64,000 nt of DNA, taken from contig NC_053391.1 in NCBI RefSeq assembly GCF_905171765.1, positions 685,405,257-685,469,256 of the forward strand, given 5' to 3'. The stretch comes from Bufo bufo. Its lineage: Eukaryota; Chordata; Amphibia; Anura; Bufonidae. The notes under the pieces were generated by a model. That model was not told the DNA's origin, did not search any database, and saw only the letters and a program-made list of their open reading frames with translations. Below, piece by piece: positions 22,866-35,004 of this stretch. Every line of letters begins with the position of its first letter. The stretch's first letter is position 1. The translations under genes and the position numbers were made by a program.

Positions 22866-25800
22866 CACAGCCCTACCGAAATTTGCAGATGGTTCTCTGA
22901 TCATACTTGGAGGTGACTTCAACCTAGTGATGGACCCGCTGTTGGATTCCTCATCTGGTAGGTCGTCAATCTCCCCGAGTTCTTTGCGCAGATTCAAATC
23001 TGAGCTCATGGCACTCCGCCTAGTGGACTTATGGCACATTTTGCATCCAGGTGTCAGGGATTATAGCTTCCACTCCCCAATCCACAACAGTTATAGTAGA
23101 CTCGACCATATCTTTATATCTCAACAACTGTTGGACTCTGGGCCTAAATGCTCTATTGACACTCGCCTATGGTCTGATCATGCACCGGTGTGTGGCATTA
23201 TCTCTTCCCAACCCTCCTGTCCCCGGCCCTTCTCATGGAGACTGAATGATAACCTGCTCTCAGACATAGCCTGCTTAGCAGACATCCGGAAAGCTATTAC
23301 TGACTTTACTAACGACCATCTAACGGATTTGACTGCCCCCCCCCCATTAAATGGGAAGCCCTCAAATGCGTGCTTAGGGGGGTATTTATTTCACATGGCT
23401 CCAGACTGAAAAAAGAACGCTCCCACAAATTGAAATCTCTTTTATCTGATCTTGCCATAAAAGAAAATTTAAACAAAAATTCCCCTACTGACACTCTAAA
23501 ATCAGACATTTCTTTAGTTCAGCATCAAATACTGCAGATCTTAGACCAAAAGGCCTTATGTTTTAGAGATAAAATTAGACACGGGTTCTTTGAATATGGT
23601 AATAAATGTGGTAGCTGGTTAGCTAGGGCCTTACATCCCCGAACTGCTCTGATCCATGTTCCATCAATTAATACAGGTACAGGAGGTTCCGTATATAACC
23701 CGGTAGATATCACTGCGGAGTTTCAATCCTTTTATGCATCCTTATATAATCTCCCAGCATCTGCTCTCCCACGGGAATCTTTTGGTGATGAATCTCGTGA
23801 ATATCTAGCCCAATTTTGCCCCACCCCCATATCTGACAAAGATGCAGCCACATTGGAAGATGATTTTACCCTCCCTGAACTAGAATCAGTGATCAAGAAT
23901 CTGAAGAATGGGAAATCCCCAGGCCCTGATGGATTGACCTCTCGGTTCTATAAAATCCTCCGAGAGGATCTTACACCCTTATTGGTTGAAACTTTTAATT
24001 CCATCTCACCGGATTGTCCATTTACACGGCAAGCTCTTCAGGCACATATCACAGTTATTCCTAAGCCAGGCAGGGACCCAGCTTCGTGCTCTAATTACAG
24101 GCCTATTTCCTTGCTCAATGTGGATCTCAAAATGTAAGCTTTTGGCTCTGAGGATCCATCCCCACATCTCAGGTTGTATCCACAAAGAGCAAGTAGGATT
24201 TGTACCAGGACGGGAAGCCCGAGATAATACACTTAAAACGCTAGGGCTGATAGCGAGGGCACAACAAACCAAAATCCCGCTATGCCTTCTCGCTGTAGAC
24301 GCTGAGAAGACGTTTGATAGGGTAAGTTGGCGGTTCTTGGAGGAAACCCTGCGCCACATTGGCTTAGGAGACAAAATGATTCATAGGATATTAGCTCTTT
24401 ACTCCTCCCCTTCAGCCTGTGTTCGTGTTAATGGACTTTTGTCTGCCCCTTTTGAGATTCGGAAAGGAACACGTCAAGGGTGTCCCTTGTCACCCTTTTT
24501 ATACACTCTTGTGATGGAATCCCTTGCTAATGCTCTTCAGGCAAATCCTTCCATCTCGGGTCTAAAACTTGGTAATACAGAGCACAAACTGTCCCTGTTC
24601 GCAGATGACCTGCTTATATATTTGACCTCTCCCAGGATTGGCTTGCCCTCGATTCTTCGTGAATTTGATCTCTTTGGGCGCCTTAGTAACTTTAAGGTCA
24701 ATGTGCAGAAATCAGAGATTTTAAACATAAACATGCCCCAACGGGAAGCAGATTTTTTAAAGGACTCTTTCTCCTTTAAGTGGACCTCCCAACACATTAA
24801 ATACTTAGGAGTATACATACCAGCAAACTTGACACATGTTTTTAAACTTAACTATTTACCCTTGCTTAGAGCTATTGAATCCAGTTTCCATAAATGGACT
24901 CCACTCCAGATCTCTTGGTTTGGGAGGATTAATGTGGTGAAAATGGACATTTTACCGCGCCTCCTATATTTGTTCCAGACGATCCCATGTAAAATTCCCT
25001 TAACATATTTTGCTAGGATCAGGAGAATGGTATCGGTCTTTGTATGGAAAGCACCCAGGGCTAGACTTAGTTATAGCTTAATATCTCGTTCTAAAGCTTT
25101 GGGAGGTACGGGACTACCAAATTTCATCTCATATTATAGAGCGACAGTCATGAATTGTGTGCTTGATTTATGTCACAACCGCTCTACTAAACTATGGGTG
25201 GAAATTGAGCATGAAATGGCACCGCATTTGGCCACTGGAGTCTTTTGGCTGTCCCCTACTTCCTTGAATTTATTACCTAACTCGCAATCCCCGATGCTTC
25301 TATATACCTTGGCTAGGCTCTGGGCTAAATTTGCGGTCAAACTTAGCCTTGTACATTCTCCTGGTCCTCTCATGACACTCACGGGCCATGCAGATCTTCC
25401 CACAGGTTTGAGTCAGCTCCCAGCTCTGGGAGACCAGAATAGACATCCTATTAAATTGATAGACGTCTATAAGCAGAATGGTCTACTCCCTTTGGATGAC
25501 CTCTCCCACATTATTCCTTCGGGCCCTGGACGCTGACTCCTCTACTTTCAGTTGCGAAGCTTTATTAAATCCCTGATGCCTGGATTGCGGTCATGTCTCC
25601 CCTTAACTGAATTTGAAAAAATGTGCACAGCTAGGTCAGCTCCTGATCATGCTATATCTCTGCTATATGCCATGTTGAACTCTGGGGAGAAAGAGGATTC
25701 TTCCACAGGTACTCAAGGAACTAAACTCAAGTTCATGTCTGATTGGGAATCGGAACTGGGATCCACCTTCTCAGCAGACCAATGGTCTAGATCAATTCTT

Positions 25801-26705
25801 TTCACTCATAAATTAACTGTGTCTTGTAATTTACAGGAACTTAACTATAAAATCCTTAGCAGATGGTATAGGACCCCAGTGCGATTACGCCAATTTTATC
25901 CTCAGGTTCCTGATACATGCTGGAGGTGTCTTAATGCAAGGGGCTCCATGACACATATATGGTGGGACTGTCCGGGTGTGGCCACCTGTGGCGGGAGATC
26001 TTTGACTTATATAATCTCTTATACAAAGCTACGGTCATGCCCTCACCTGCGATAGCTCTTCTATCCATGTTCTCAGGGCAGATTTCGCAGATTAAGAAGG
26101 GTGCCCTTCGCTTGTTTATCTTAGCTTTGAGACAGATAATTCCCCGTCAATGGAGGTCTTCAGAGAGTCTTTCTAGAGTGACCTGGTCTAACGCTCTAGA
26201 TTCACTAGTTCATATGGAAGAGTTAGGCGCTGTGGACTCAGGATCTGCTTCGGCCTTCTGGAGGATTTGGGACCCATGGAATCAGTTTCGCACCTCCACA
26301 TCTTTCCATGATTGGTTGACAACAGGTATTATTCCGGGTAATGGCTCCTAAATATTACACTAAGCAGGGCCTTCTATCCTATACCCCTCCTTCCCCCTTC
26401 CTTTTGTTTATGTCTTGTCTTGGTCTGTCTCGTCTTGTGATGTTTTTCCTTGTCCTATGTGGTTGTTGGTCTAGAATTTAGAGAATATATACAATATGTG
26501 CTCTTAGATTCATTTCCAGAAGCCCCCACGGGCTTGTTACTTGAAAATAATGTTCTGTACTGCTAATTATAGAATGTACTACTACCTCAGATTTATTTAT
26601 ATGACCAGTTGTCGACCTTTGTATTTTTTATGTTTATGTATACGTATTGGATATATTTATACATTACTCATTTATACGCTTTAATAAAATAATGATTGAA
26701 CCGCA
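22865..26705 (+). pseudogene. 5'-truncated L1-clade LINE, several frame breaks
   Basis: The coding pieces lie in order in three frames. First is the end of an APE-type endonuclease ('ILGGDFNLVMD', 'WSDHAPV'), open to 23409. A reverse transcriptase follows from about 23350 ('GKSPGPDGLTSRFYK', 'NYRPISLL', 'GTRQGCPLSPFLY', catalytic 'LFADDLLIYL' near 24600). Last is a C-terminal CCHC knuckle ('CWRC' with 'HIWWDC', 25918-25970). Breaks: a shift near the C10 run at 23336-23345, a shift near 24120, an in-frame TGA at 25534-25536, and a shift near 25980. A polyadenylation-like AATAAAATAA lies at 26683, close to the 3' end. The knuckle and layout fit L1/Tx1-like elements. It is dead as a protein-coding unit. 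Confidence 0.88.
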
Positions 26706-26722
26706 AAACACGAAATGAATTC

Positions 26723-27878
26723 TTAATGAAAATCACCCACCTTTAAATGAATGTCCTGCACCATTTGTGGTGACAAACATTTCTGTGTGAGTGGAGCAGA
26801 ATCAATTGCAAACACTGAAATATTGTTGTCTAATGCACTTGTTGTTAACCCCTGAATACGCATGAACTGACCATCAACTAGGTTAACCACTGCCCCACTG
26901 TCAATGAACACTTCAGGTCCCACAGTTTTGGAATCTAGCGCCACCTCGGCAGACAGGAGAAATCGGGTACTACCGGCAAATGACAAAATTAAATTCTCAG
27001 ATTCCCCACCCACACCACCAAGAGTGAGATGAGGACTAAACATCTTTTTTTCTTTTTCACCTTGATGCTGAACAAAAGGACATACGTTAACAAAATGTCC
27101 CCTTCTTCCACAGAAAGAGCAGAGTCTCTTCTTAAGCCTAAATTTTTTATCACCAGGTCCAGGGGTAGCTCCCCCCAGCTGCATTGGCTCATCACCAGAC
27201 ATGAGCTCAAGAGTCTCTTTACCCAAAGTGTCGGAGAAGGCCGCCACCCCATATCATAGTACGTCCTGAGTGTGAGGAACCTTAGATCTCTCCCTCAGGT
27301 GTATATCAATACGTACAGCAAGAGACATGGCAGCTTCCAATGACTCGTGAAATGATATTCGTGAAACGCCAACATGTCCTTCAGGCTCTCGGATAACCCT
27401 TGACAGAATTGACTATGGAGAGCTGGATCATTCCACTCCGTATCCGTAGCCCATCTCCTAAATTCAGAGCAATAGGTCTCCGCAGAACGCCCTCCCTGCC
27501 GTAAGCCACGCAACTTAGTCTCGGCCAGGGAGATCAGATCTGGGTCATCGTAGAAAAATTAATCTACTCAGATCACAGTCCCTCCGGTTGGCTACGAAAA
27601 AGCCCAAGACTGAGCGTCACCTTTAAGTAACAAAATGATTATACCCACTCTTTGACTTGCGTCCCCAGAAGAGTTAGGACGTAGTCTAAAATATAATTTG
27701 CACGACTCCCTGAAACGAACAAAGTTGTCACTTCCCCCGGAAAATATATCCGGGAGAGCGACCTTAGGTTCAGGACAGGCCTGGTGGTCAAGCCCTGTGA
27801 GACGGTCGTGCGGAGGTCAGCTACCTCCAAAGACAGCCCCTGAAGTTGTCCGACCAGTGCAGAAATAGTATCCATCAC
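26723..27878 (-). pseudogene. Ty3/gypsy gag and protease, minus strand, broken
   Basis: Gag begins at 27878 on the minus strand, about 45 bp after the LTR, and its first block contains 'ALVGQLQGLSLEVADL'. A second piece (27513-27295) is in another frame. A third (27247-26723, 174 aa) contains a CX2CX4HX4C knuckle (Cys43, Cys46, His51, Cys56) and a retroviral-type aspartic protease start ('FIDSGAVVNLVD'). The frame breaks mean no intact polyprotein. Pol is absent: the copy ends at 26723, where the L1 tail begins. The gag opening closely resembles the plus-strand gypsy starting at 28945, so the two are relatives. Confidence 0.85.
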
Positions 27879-27922
27879 TGCACTGACACAAACAAAATGG
27901 CGTTTATTTGGGTGGTTGATAA

Positions 27923-28525
27923 TGTCACGAAGTAAGGGGAGGCGAGGAACACCAGAATGACAACAAAAGAAAAATGATCAGACGCTAGTCTTCAAGGCTA
28001 GGGAAAGGGAAACGGTAACCACCTATGAAAACCCTAAACCTAGCTCTGACTCCTGTCAGTATGAATAGACTCTGAAGGTGGGAATATTCATACAATGGAA
28101 ACCTAGGCCCTAGTAACCCTGAATATCCCTAGGAGCAGTGACAGGGTCTGAGACTACTGGTTCCTTCCCAGATGAACGAACCAGCATCTCTCAGAGGCCT
28201 AGTAAACAACGAGCAAATGGGAACAACAAAATACAATGAGAATTACACTTATCTTCAATAGAAAATTAATGATCATGTACTCAGATGAGGACCACACACC
28301 AGCTCTTCCAACTCCAGGCAGAGAATATCAACTGCATGGTATGAAGTGCTAGAGTCCAGACTAAATAGAGGAGCAGTAATGACCACAAGCTGCACCTGAG
28401 ACAAGAGGTGTGGTCATTACCAACAACAACACTGCAACAAGTGAAAACAGAGAGACTGTCAGATAACCTCACGTGCAGCCAGTCTCTCAGATCTTCTAAC
28501 CTCTGTCATGGGAGGGATCGTAACA
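27923..28525 (-). mobile_element. 5' LTR of the minus-strand gypsy
   Basis: On the minus strand it starts TGTTACGATCCC and ends CTTCGTGACA, 603 bp with TG...CA edges. Gag follows 45 bp after the inner edge. Confidence 0.75.
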
Positions 28526-28944
28526 CATATCTACTGTGGGGGCACAATGTGGCCATATCTACTGTGGGGGCACAATGTAATCTACTGTGGGGGCACAATG
28601 TGGACATATCTACTGTGGGGGCACAATGTGGACACATCTACTGAGGGGGCACAAATGGGCATATCTACTGTGGGGGCACAATTGGGACATATCTACTGTG
28701 GGGGCCCAATGTGGACATATCTACTGTGGGGGCACAATGTAGGCATATCTACATCGGGGGCACAATGTAGACTTATCTACAGTGAGGCCACAATATGAAC
28801 ATATTTAGTGTGGGGGCACAATGTGGGCATATCTACTGTGGGGGCACTATCTGGACATATCTAATGTGGGGGCACTATGTGGACATATCTACTGTGGGAG
28901 CACAATGTGGACATATCTACAGTGGGGGCACAATGTGGACATAT
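28526..28944. repeat. 28-bp minisatellite between two gypsy 5' LTRs
   Basis: The unit is close to ATATCTACTGTGGGGGCACA followed by ATGTGGAC, in about 14 imperfect copies. Threonine/glycine-rich open frames across it are repeat artefacts. Confidence 0.92.
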
Positions 28945-29594
28945 TGTCACAGATGTACCGAGACATACGGACGTCCCCACGACACGAGTCAGTGGCAGGA
29001 GATCTTTGAGACTAGCAACACATGGTTTGGTTTGACATTTTTACCTTGTGGATCAATAGGCATCCTTGTTGTTTCTTGTACTGGCCACACCCTTAGCCTC
29101 CAGGTGTTGCTTTTGTGGTCATTTAACATTCCCTATTTATAGTTGTCTCTCCCACAATGCTGTTCGGTTTATAGCTTCAGTTGGACCTGTGGATAGCTGT
29201 TGTTTGGATCACAGCTGAGTTCCTGGTGCTGCCATAGCTTCTTGAAAGTTAAGTGTTACCTTTCCCTTTGTATTTTGCCTTTTCTGTGTGTTGCATTTCT
29301 TTGTTGCTTTGTATTAGGCCTTAGGGAGACTCCCGTTCATCCTTCCTTTTGGAAGAACAGGATGTCTCATTCATGTCATTAGTACCAGGGTCCTTTAGGG
29401 TTAGATAGGACTTTAGGTATTCCTGTGTAATAACTTACCTACCTCTGGAGTCTGTTCATACTGGTAGTCAGTCAGGGCTTTGATTAGGGTTTTCACTAGG
29501 AGGTGTCCATCTTCCTTCCCTAGTTTTCAGGCCTTATTTCCTTTTCCCTCCTATGTTCAGTGTGGGGGTTTCCCTCCTACACTAGAGCGTGACA
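28945..29594 (+). mobile_element. 5' LTR of the plus-strand gypsy
   Basis: It starts TGTCACAGATG and ends GAGCGTGACA, 650 bp. A short leader starting TTATAAACTGCCC leads to the gag ATG at 29641. No 3' LTR is present. Confidence 0.75.
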
Positions 29595-29640
29595 TTATAA
29601 ACTGCCCAAACCGTAATTTTTTGTTTGTTTGAGTGCAGCC

Positions 29641-30910
29641 ATGGATCCAATAGCTGCACTGGCAGGACAGTTGCAAGGGCTGTCTTTGGAAGTAGCCAAT
29701 CTCCGCACGACCGTCTCGTGGATTTAGAGACCACAGGCTGTTGGTCCTGGTGGTGTTGGTGAAAACCAGGCCTATCTGGAGCGTAAAATTGCCCTCCCAG
29801 ACAGATTCTCTGGGGGACGTGATAATTTCATTTTGTTTGGGGAGGCGTGCAAACTGTATTTTAAGCTACGTCCACACTCATCTGGGGATGAGAAACAGCG
29901 AGTTGGTGTGGTTATTTCATTGCTTAAGGGGGATGTGCAGTCATGGGCTTTTTCTCTGCCAACCGGATCGCAGTCTCTCCGGTCGGTGGATTAATTTTTT
30001 GAAGCTTTGGGTCTTATCTATGATGATCCAGATCAGACATCCCTGGTCTAAACCAAGCAGCGTTGCCTTTGTCAGGGAGATCGTTCTGCTGAGATCTATT
30101 TCTCTGAGTTTAGGAGGTGGGCTACGGATGCTGAGTGGAATGATCTGGCTCCCCGTAGTCAGTTTTTTCAGGGATTATCAGAGAGGCTGAAGGATGCTTT
30201 GGCCTTTCATGAGAATCCTGAGTCTCTGGAAGCCGCTATGTCTCTTGCAGTACACAAGACGCCTGAGAAAAAGATCTAGGGGCCCCACTCTCAGGAAGTA
30301 CATGATGTAGCTTCCTCCCCTGACACTTTGGGTGAAGATACTCCTGAGTTTAGGTCTGGGGACGAACCCATGCAGTTAGGAGGAGCTACTCCTGGATCCG
30401 CTTTTAAGCATACTGGTCTTAAGAAGGAAGTGTGTTTTTTTCTGCGGACAGGAGGGACATTTTATCGGAGTTTTATCTCCCTGCTCCGGTGGTTTTGGGT
30501 TTGCCATGGTTGAGCAAGCACAATCCAACCATCGATTGGCAAGCTAGACAGATTCTGGATTGGTGTGATTATTGCATTGACAATTGTCTGAATACATCTT
30601 TTTATGTTTTAACTACTAAGACATTACCCTCTTTTATATTTTGCCGATGTATTTTTTGAGAGTGGATGCCGGATGTACCTCCGCATTGGGAATATGATTG
30701 TTCTATCAACCTTATTCCCAGAGCTAAATTGCCCAAATCTAGGTTGTATAACCTTTCTGGACCTGAAAGACTGGCCATGAGAGAGTATATTATCGAGAGT
30801 TTGGCTAAAGGACACATAAGACCTTCCAAGTCTCCAGTGGCAGCAGTTTTTTTTTTGTTAAAAAAAGACGGAGGTCTTCGGCCATGTCTGGATTACCATG
30901 AACTCAATCG
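29641..30910 (+). pseudogene. Ty3/gypsy gag, protease end and RT start (left half)
   Basis: Gag begins at 29641 with 'AALAGQLQGLSLEVANL' and soon hits stops and shifts. A later gag block ('SGDEPMQLGGATPG') is at about 30355. Much of the knuckle and protease is deleted; only a protease tail ('VLGLPWLSKHNPTIDW') remains near 30500. From 30666 the polymerase reads well ('[14 protein letters not shown]', then '[12 protein letters not shown]') and stops abruptly at 30910, where DIRS B begins. The second half resumes at 36589. The element is inactive for several independent reasons. Confidence 0.88.
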
Positions 30911-31060
30911 GATTTTATTACAAGACCCGGAGGCTAGTATTGCTATTCTCCTTCTTTACTCTGACCAATAGCAGCAAAGAAAAATATTGAAACATGTGAT
31001 CAGCCCCTCCCCATAGTCCCAGTATAACAGGCCACTCCGCCTGCAAAACCTCCTCTTTCT
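30911..31060 (+). repeat. DIRS B left inverted terminal repeat
   Basis: This segment matches the complement of 36400-36547. Recognisable shared words include CTGACCAATAGCAGCAAAG and CCACTCCGCCTGCAAAACC. The region 31060-31711 is the element's GC-rich leader, without a supported gene. Confidence 0.88.
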
Positions 31061-31711
31061 TTGCTGCTGACCGCAGAGATAAGTACTTGTGATTGATGTC
31101 TGATTGACTGTTCTCTTTTATATAGTTTTTTCCCTTTACTGGGTCTGGTATTCTGTTGTCTTCACAGGTATTTTATTGGGTTTTTTCTCCCTGATTACCT
31201 TGTGCCTGTTTTACTTCTATAGGCACATCTCTGGTGACCCTGTTTCAGGGGAACCTCTATTCCTAGGTGACTAGTTGTATATCTATTTTTAGTTGGTAAT
31301 TTTTGGCTTGCTGGGCTGGGTTTTCAGTCCGCTCGCTCCCCCCTCTGTTCCCCCCCTCCCTGGTGTTCATTCCCGCCGCGGCTCACCTTTCATCTCGCCG
31401 CCGGCTGTCTTGCCTGCTGCTGCTTCGCGCCGCCCGAGATCTCGCGAGATCTCGGGCACTTCCGCTTCCGGTCCTTTCAGTGCGGCGCTCCGGAGCTCGG
31501 CGGCCTCTGCTCTGCCTGGGATTTTTTCTTTTGCAGGTTTTCTCTTGTCCCCATCTGGTTGTTACTCCCTCGCTGGGGAAAATACCTCTTGCCAGTGGAG
31601 TCAGTAGGGTTATAATTCAGGTGTGGTTAACCCTTGCCTTACCTACATTATTGTGGTTAACCCTTGCATTACCTACTTTATTATTAGAGGCAGGCTGCGG
31701 CAGATCTCATT

Positions 31712-33090
31712 ATGCCCAATACAGATTACAGTGGGCAGGGCCCAGTTGAGGAGGATATTCCCCAAGTTGAATTAACCCCTTCTGGGGATGATTGTCAGAC
31801 AGTGATGGCCCCTGCGGATCAATCCCTGGCCTTTCAAACATCATTGTCTAATGCTATTGCTGCGGCTATGGGATCAATGACTTCGGTCATATCCCAGTCC
31901 ATTGCCCAGGCCCTTGCTACCCATCCAGCTGCCTCACCTACCCCGCAGCCCGCTATGGTTTCTAAACCAGCCGGGCCAGGGCCATCTGCCTCCAGAAAAC
32001 GTTTGACTGGTGACGATGTTTCCACCAATGTTGGCGCGCTAGGTCCGCGCAAAAGAGCCTGTACGCGTCAGGCAGAACGTACACGAAATTGGAAATGTGC
32101 TAGAGCACAGCAGGATGCGGGTTCTGACTCTGAGGTCGGATCCGATGAGGAGGCTATAGATGACGCCTTTGAGGAGGCAGAGGAGGACCCCTCAGGGGTC
32201 ATAGATTCTAACCCCTTACCCGGGTGCAGTTCTCTGGTTACGGCGGCAGATGTATTTCCTGTTTGACCCGGATTCTCTCCACCACCCTCGGTCGGCGGAG
32301 TGGTTGCCATTGGATCATGTATCCAAATACTTGGAGGCTCGCGTGCGTTGCCCCCTCTCCAAAGAGGCACGCAACAAGCTCAGGGCAGAATGCCCCAGAC
32401 CCATAGTTCCCAATAGGGTTTGTGAGACTCCGGCAGTAGACCCCAAAATGACCCAGTTCCTCACCAAATCCGGGTGGAATCTGAGAAAGGGTCTGGAGTC
32501 GGCTTTGCGCTCTTGTCAGGACAAGCTCCTCGACATATTTGGCCCCCTGGCAAATATATTCGATTTGGCTGAGGCTGCCAAGGCTGAGGATAGGCAGGTA
32601 GATCCTCTTGAGCTGCGCGAGTGGGTTCAGCGCGCAATTTGCATAGCGGGAAACGTTAATACGTCCCTGGCTATTGAGCGGCGCAAGGCCATATTATTTA
32701 AGATAGAGCCTAAACTGTCCAACTTGGCGCTTACAGAAGCTGGTAAGGAGGCCCAGGGCCTGTTGTTTGGCGAGTCCTTTATAAAGGACCTAGGACGGTT
32801 TGTCGGTGCTTTCACAGCACTCGATAAAGCCCAGAGTTCTATGAAGCGGGTGTTTCACGGTAAGGTCTCTACCAGGGCTGGCAGTTTCAGGGGCCGTCTG
32901 TCCGGCCACGCCCATTTTCAATCCCGTGGTACGGGCCGAGGCTCCTTCTCCCAGAGACCTGCATTCCAGGAGCAAAGACGAGAGGCACCATCTTTTTTCC
33001 CTTCCCGGGGAGGATCCTGGCGGTCTAGAGGCTACAGAGGAAACCCTGGTTCCAGACGACATTACGGTAAGGCTGCTGCCTCATTTCAAT
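31712..33090 (+). pseudogene. DIRS B Gag-like frame with one frameshift
   Basis: The first part, 31712-32266 (184 aa), includes an acidic serine-rich stretch (about residues 135-165). Coding resemblance then moves to another frame, open from 32250. That frame continues with 'LRKGLESALRSCQDKLL' and a glycine/arginine/serine-rich tail to about 33090. The switch lies between about 32224 and 32266 and is equivalent to one extra base or two missing. The basic tail parallels that of DIRS A Gag. The second frame remains open to 35120, antiphase to RT, which is probably only overlap. Confidence 0.75.
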
Positions 33091-35004
33091 TCTTTAACTG
33101 TTTGTGTAGGGGGCAGACTCCGGCTCTTTTCTCGAGCTTGGTCACGCATCACCTCGGACCAATGGGTTCTCTCCACGGTCGAGGGTTTCCATATCGAGCT
33201 TACAACGTTCCCGTTGCCCATTCTGCCTCCACACCCTGGGGTGATGTCAGCAGAGAGCCAGAGGCTGGTAGACGCCGAGTTGTCGGATCTCTTCCGCAAG
33301 GGAGCCATAGAGCCAACCCGGGGATCCGTGTTCGGGATAATCAGCAACATATTTCTGGTGGCAAAGAAAGGGGGCCAGATGCGGCCCGTCATCAATTTAC
33401 GCGCCCTAAACGCGTTTGTCAGGTACCACCACTTCAAGATGGAGGGCATCCATCTTCTGCGGGATTTACTACAGATGAGCGACTGGATGGTCAAGCTAGA
33501 CCTAAAGGATGCTTATCTGACGGTCCCGGTGGAGGACGCGTCCAGGGACCTCCTCTGTTTCTGCTGGAAAGACAGGATTTGGAGGTTTACGTGCCTCCCG
33601 TTCGGTCTCTCATCGGCTCCATGGTGCTTTACCAAGTTGATGCGCCCGGCCATGGCCTGGTTGCGCAGCCGGGGTGTTCGCCTCATCATGTACCTGGACG
33701 ATATTCTGATCATGGCGCAGGATCGTTCGGTATTGCTGGAACACCTTTGCTGGACCATGAATCTTCTATCCGGCCTGGGTTTCCTACTGAATCAGGAGAA
33801 GTCGTGCCTCATCCCGGCTCGCAAGTTGGAGTTCCTCGGGTTTATGGTGGATTCCACGGCAGGTGCCCTCAGCCTACCATCGACCAAGATTCGGTCTATT
33901 CGGAAGGAGTTACACAGAGCGAGGTCTTCTACCCAGATCCCACTGCGTCAGCTGGCAAGGATAATTGGTCTCCTGGCCTCGTCTATCCAGGCGGTGTTTC
34001 CAGCCCCGCTCCACTACAGAGCGCTGCAACGTCTGAAAATTTCTCACCTTCGGACAGGAGCCTCATATGCGGATTGGATCTCCTTGGACGAGGAGACCAA
34101 GGAAGAGCTATCCTGGTGGATCCACAACTTACAGGCCTGGAACGGCAAGGCTATTTTCGGTCATCGTCCGGATTTCACGTTGGATTCGGATGCCAGCCTG
34201 TCGGGCTGGGGAGCACACTGCGAGGGGGTCACAACCGGTGGCGGCTGGTCGGAGACCGAAGCGGGATTCCACATCAATGCGCTGGAGCTGTTGGCGGGCT
34301 CGTTCGCAATCAAGAGTTTCACGAGGGACACGGCCAGAGCGTGCATTCAACTACGCATGGACAATGTGTCGGCGGTGCGTTACATCAACGGCATGGGAGG
34401 AACCCGGTCCACCATATTATCGCGATTGGCGAAGGACTTCTGGGACTATTGCCTATCCAGGGATTTGATTGTCTTGGCGGAGTATCTTCCGGGCGTCCAC
34501 AACATTCACGCGGATTGGAGCTCTCGCTATCTTTCGGACTCCAGCGATTGGCAGTTAGATCCAACAGTTTTCCTATCCTTAACGTCGATTTGGGGACCTT
34601 TCTGTATCGACCTGTTTGCCTCCTGTCTGAACACGCAGCTGCCGCGGTTTTACAGTTGGTGCCCGGACCCGGAAGCCGAAGCGGTGGACGCATTTTTACA
34701 GGATTGGTCCAAGGGTCTTCTCTATGTGTTTCCTCCGTTCCAGCTGATCCCTCGAACCCTGATTCAAGTCCGCCGTCAGGTTGCAGATCTGCTTCTTCTG
34801 GTACCGTTTTGGAACTCCCAGTCGTGGTTTCCCCACCTTCTGGAGATGATGATAGAGATCCCGCTGCTGCTCCCGACGTCTCAGACTCTCCTCCGCGGCC
34901 CGCTTCACCAGCCACATCCTCTGATCTTGGATGGGTCCCTGCGCCTGTTGGCATGTCGGATTTCCGGGGACCGTGGAGGTCCCGGGAGTTTCGGGAACAG
35001 CTAG
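32926..35004 (+). CDS. DIRS B reverse transcriptase / RNase H / methyltransferase-like protein
   Basis: An intact 692-codon frame. In order it shows RT blocks ('MRPVINLRALNAFVRY', 'DLKDAYLTVPV', 'LPFGLSSAPWCFTKLM', catalytic 'MYLDDILIM'), an RNase H domain ('LDSDASLSGWGAH', 'RMDNVSAVRYING', 'HADWSSRYL'), and the DIRS methyltransferase-like C-terminus ('CIDLFAS', 'YVFPPFQLIP'). No stop or shift is seen. The start is uncertain: the first about 60 residues overlap the Gag tail in another frame, and RT similarity begins near residue 60. It overlaps the recombinase frame by 74 bp. This protein may be active. Confidence 0.9.
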   Translation: MVRAEAPSPRDLHSRSKDERHHLFSLPGEDPGGLEATEETLVPDDITVRLLPHFNSLTVCVGGRLRLFSRAWSRITSDQWVLSTVEGFHIELTTFPLPILPPHPGVMSAESQRLVDAELSDLFRKGAIEPTRGSVFGIISNIFLVAKKGGQMRPVINLRALNAFVRYHHFKMEGIHLLRDLLQMSDWMVKLDLKDAYLTVPVEDASRDLLCFCWKDRIWRFTCLPFGLSSAPWCFTKLMRPAMAWLRSRGVRLIMYLDDILIMAQDRSVLLEHLCWTMNLLSGLGFLLNQEKSCLIPARKLEFLGFMVDSTAGALSLPSTKIRSIRKELHRARSSTQIPLRQLARIIGLLASSIQAVFPAPLHYRALQRLKISHLRTGASYADWISLDEETKEELSWWIHNLQAWNGKAIFGHRPDFTLDSDASLSGWGAHCEGVTTGGGWSETEAGFHINALELLAGSFAIKSFTRDTARACIQLRMDNVSAVRYINGMGGTRSTILSRLAKDFWDYCLSRDLIVLAEYLPGVHNIHADWSSRYLSDSSDWQLDPTVFLSLTSIWGPFCIDLFASCLNTQLPRFYSWCPDPEAEAVDAFLQDWSKGLLYVFPPFQLIPRTLIQVRRQVADLLLLVPFWNSQSWFPHLLEMMIEIPLLLPTSQTLLRGPLHQPHPLILDGSLRLLACRISGDRGGPGSFGNS

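Noticed and set aside
28508..29142. Open frames of about 100 aa over the 28-bp minisatellite
   Set aside because: Repetitive translation of the array; a unit length not divisible by three moves it through all frames.
31293..31749. GC-rich overlapping frames before DIRS B gag
   Set aside because: They lie in the element leader, lack domains, and are explained by base composition.
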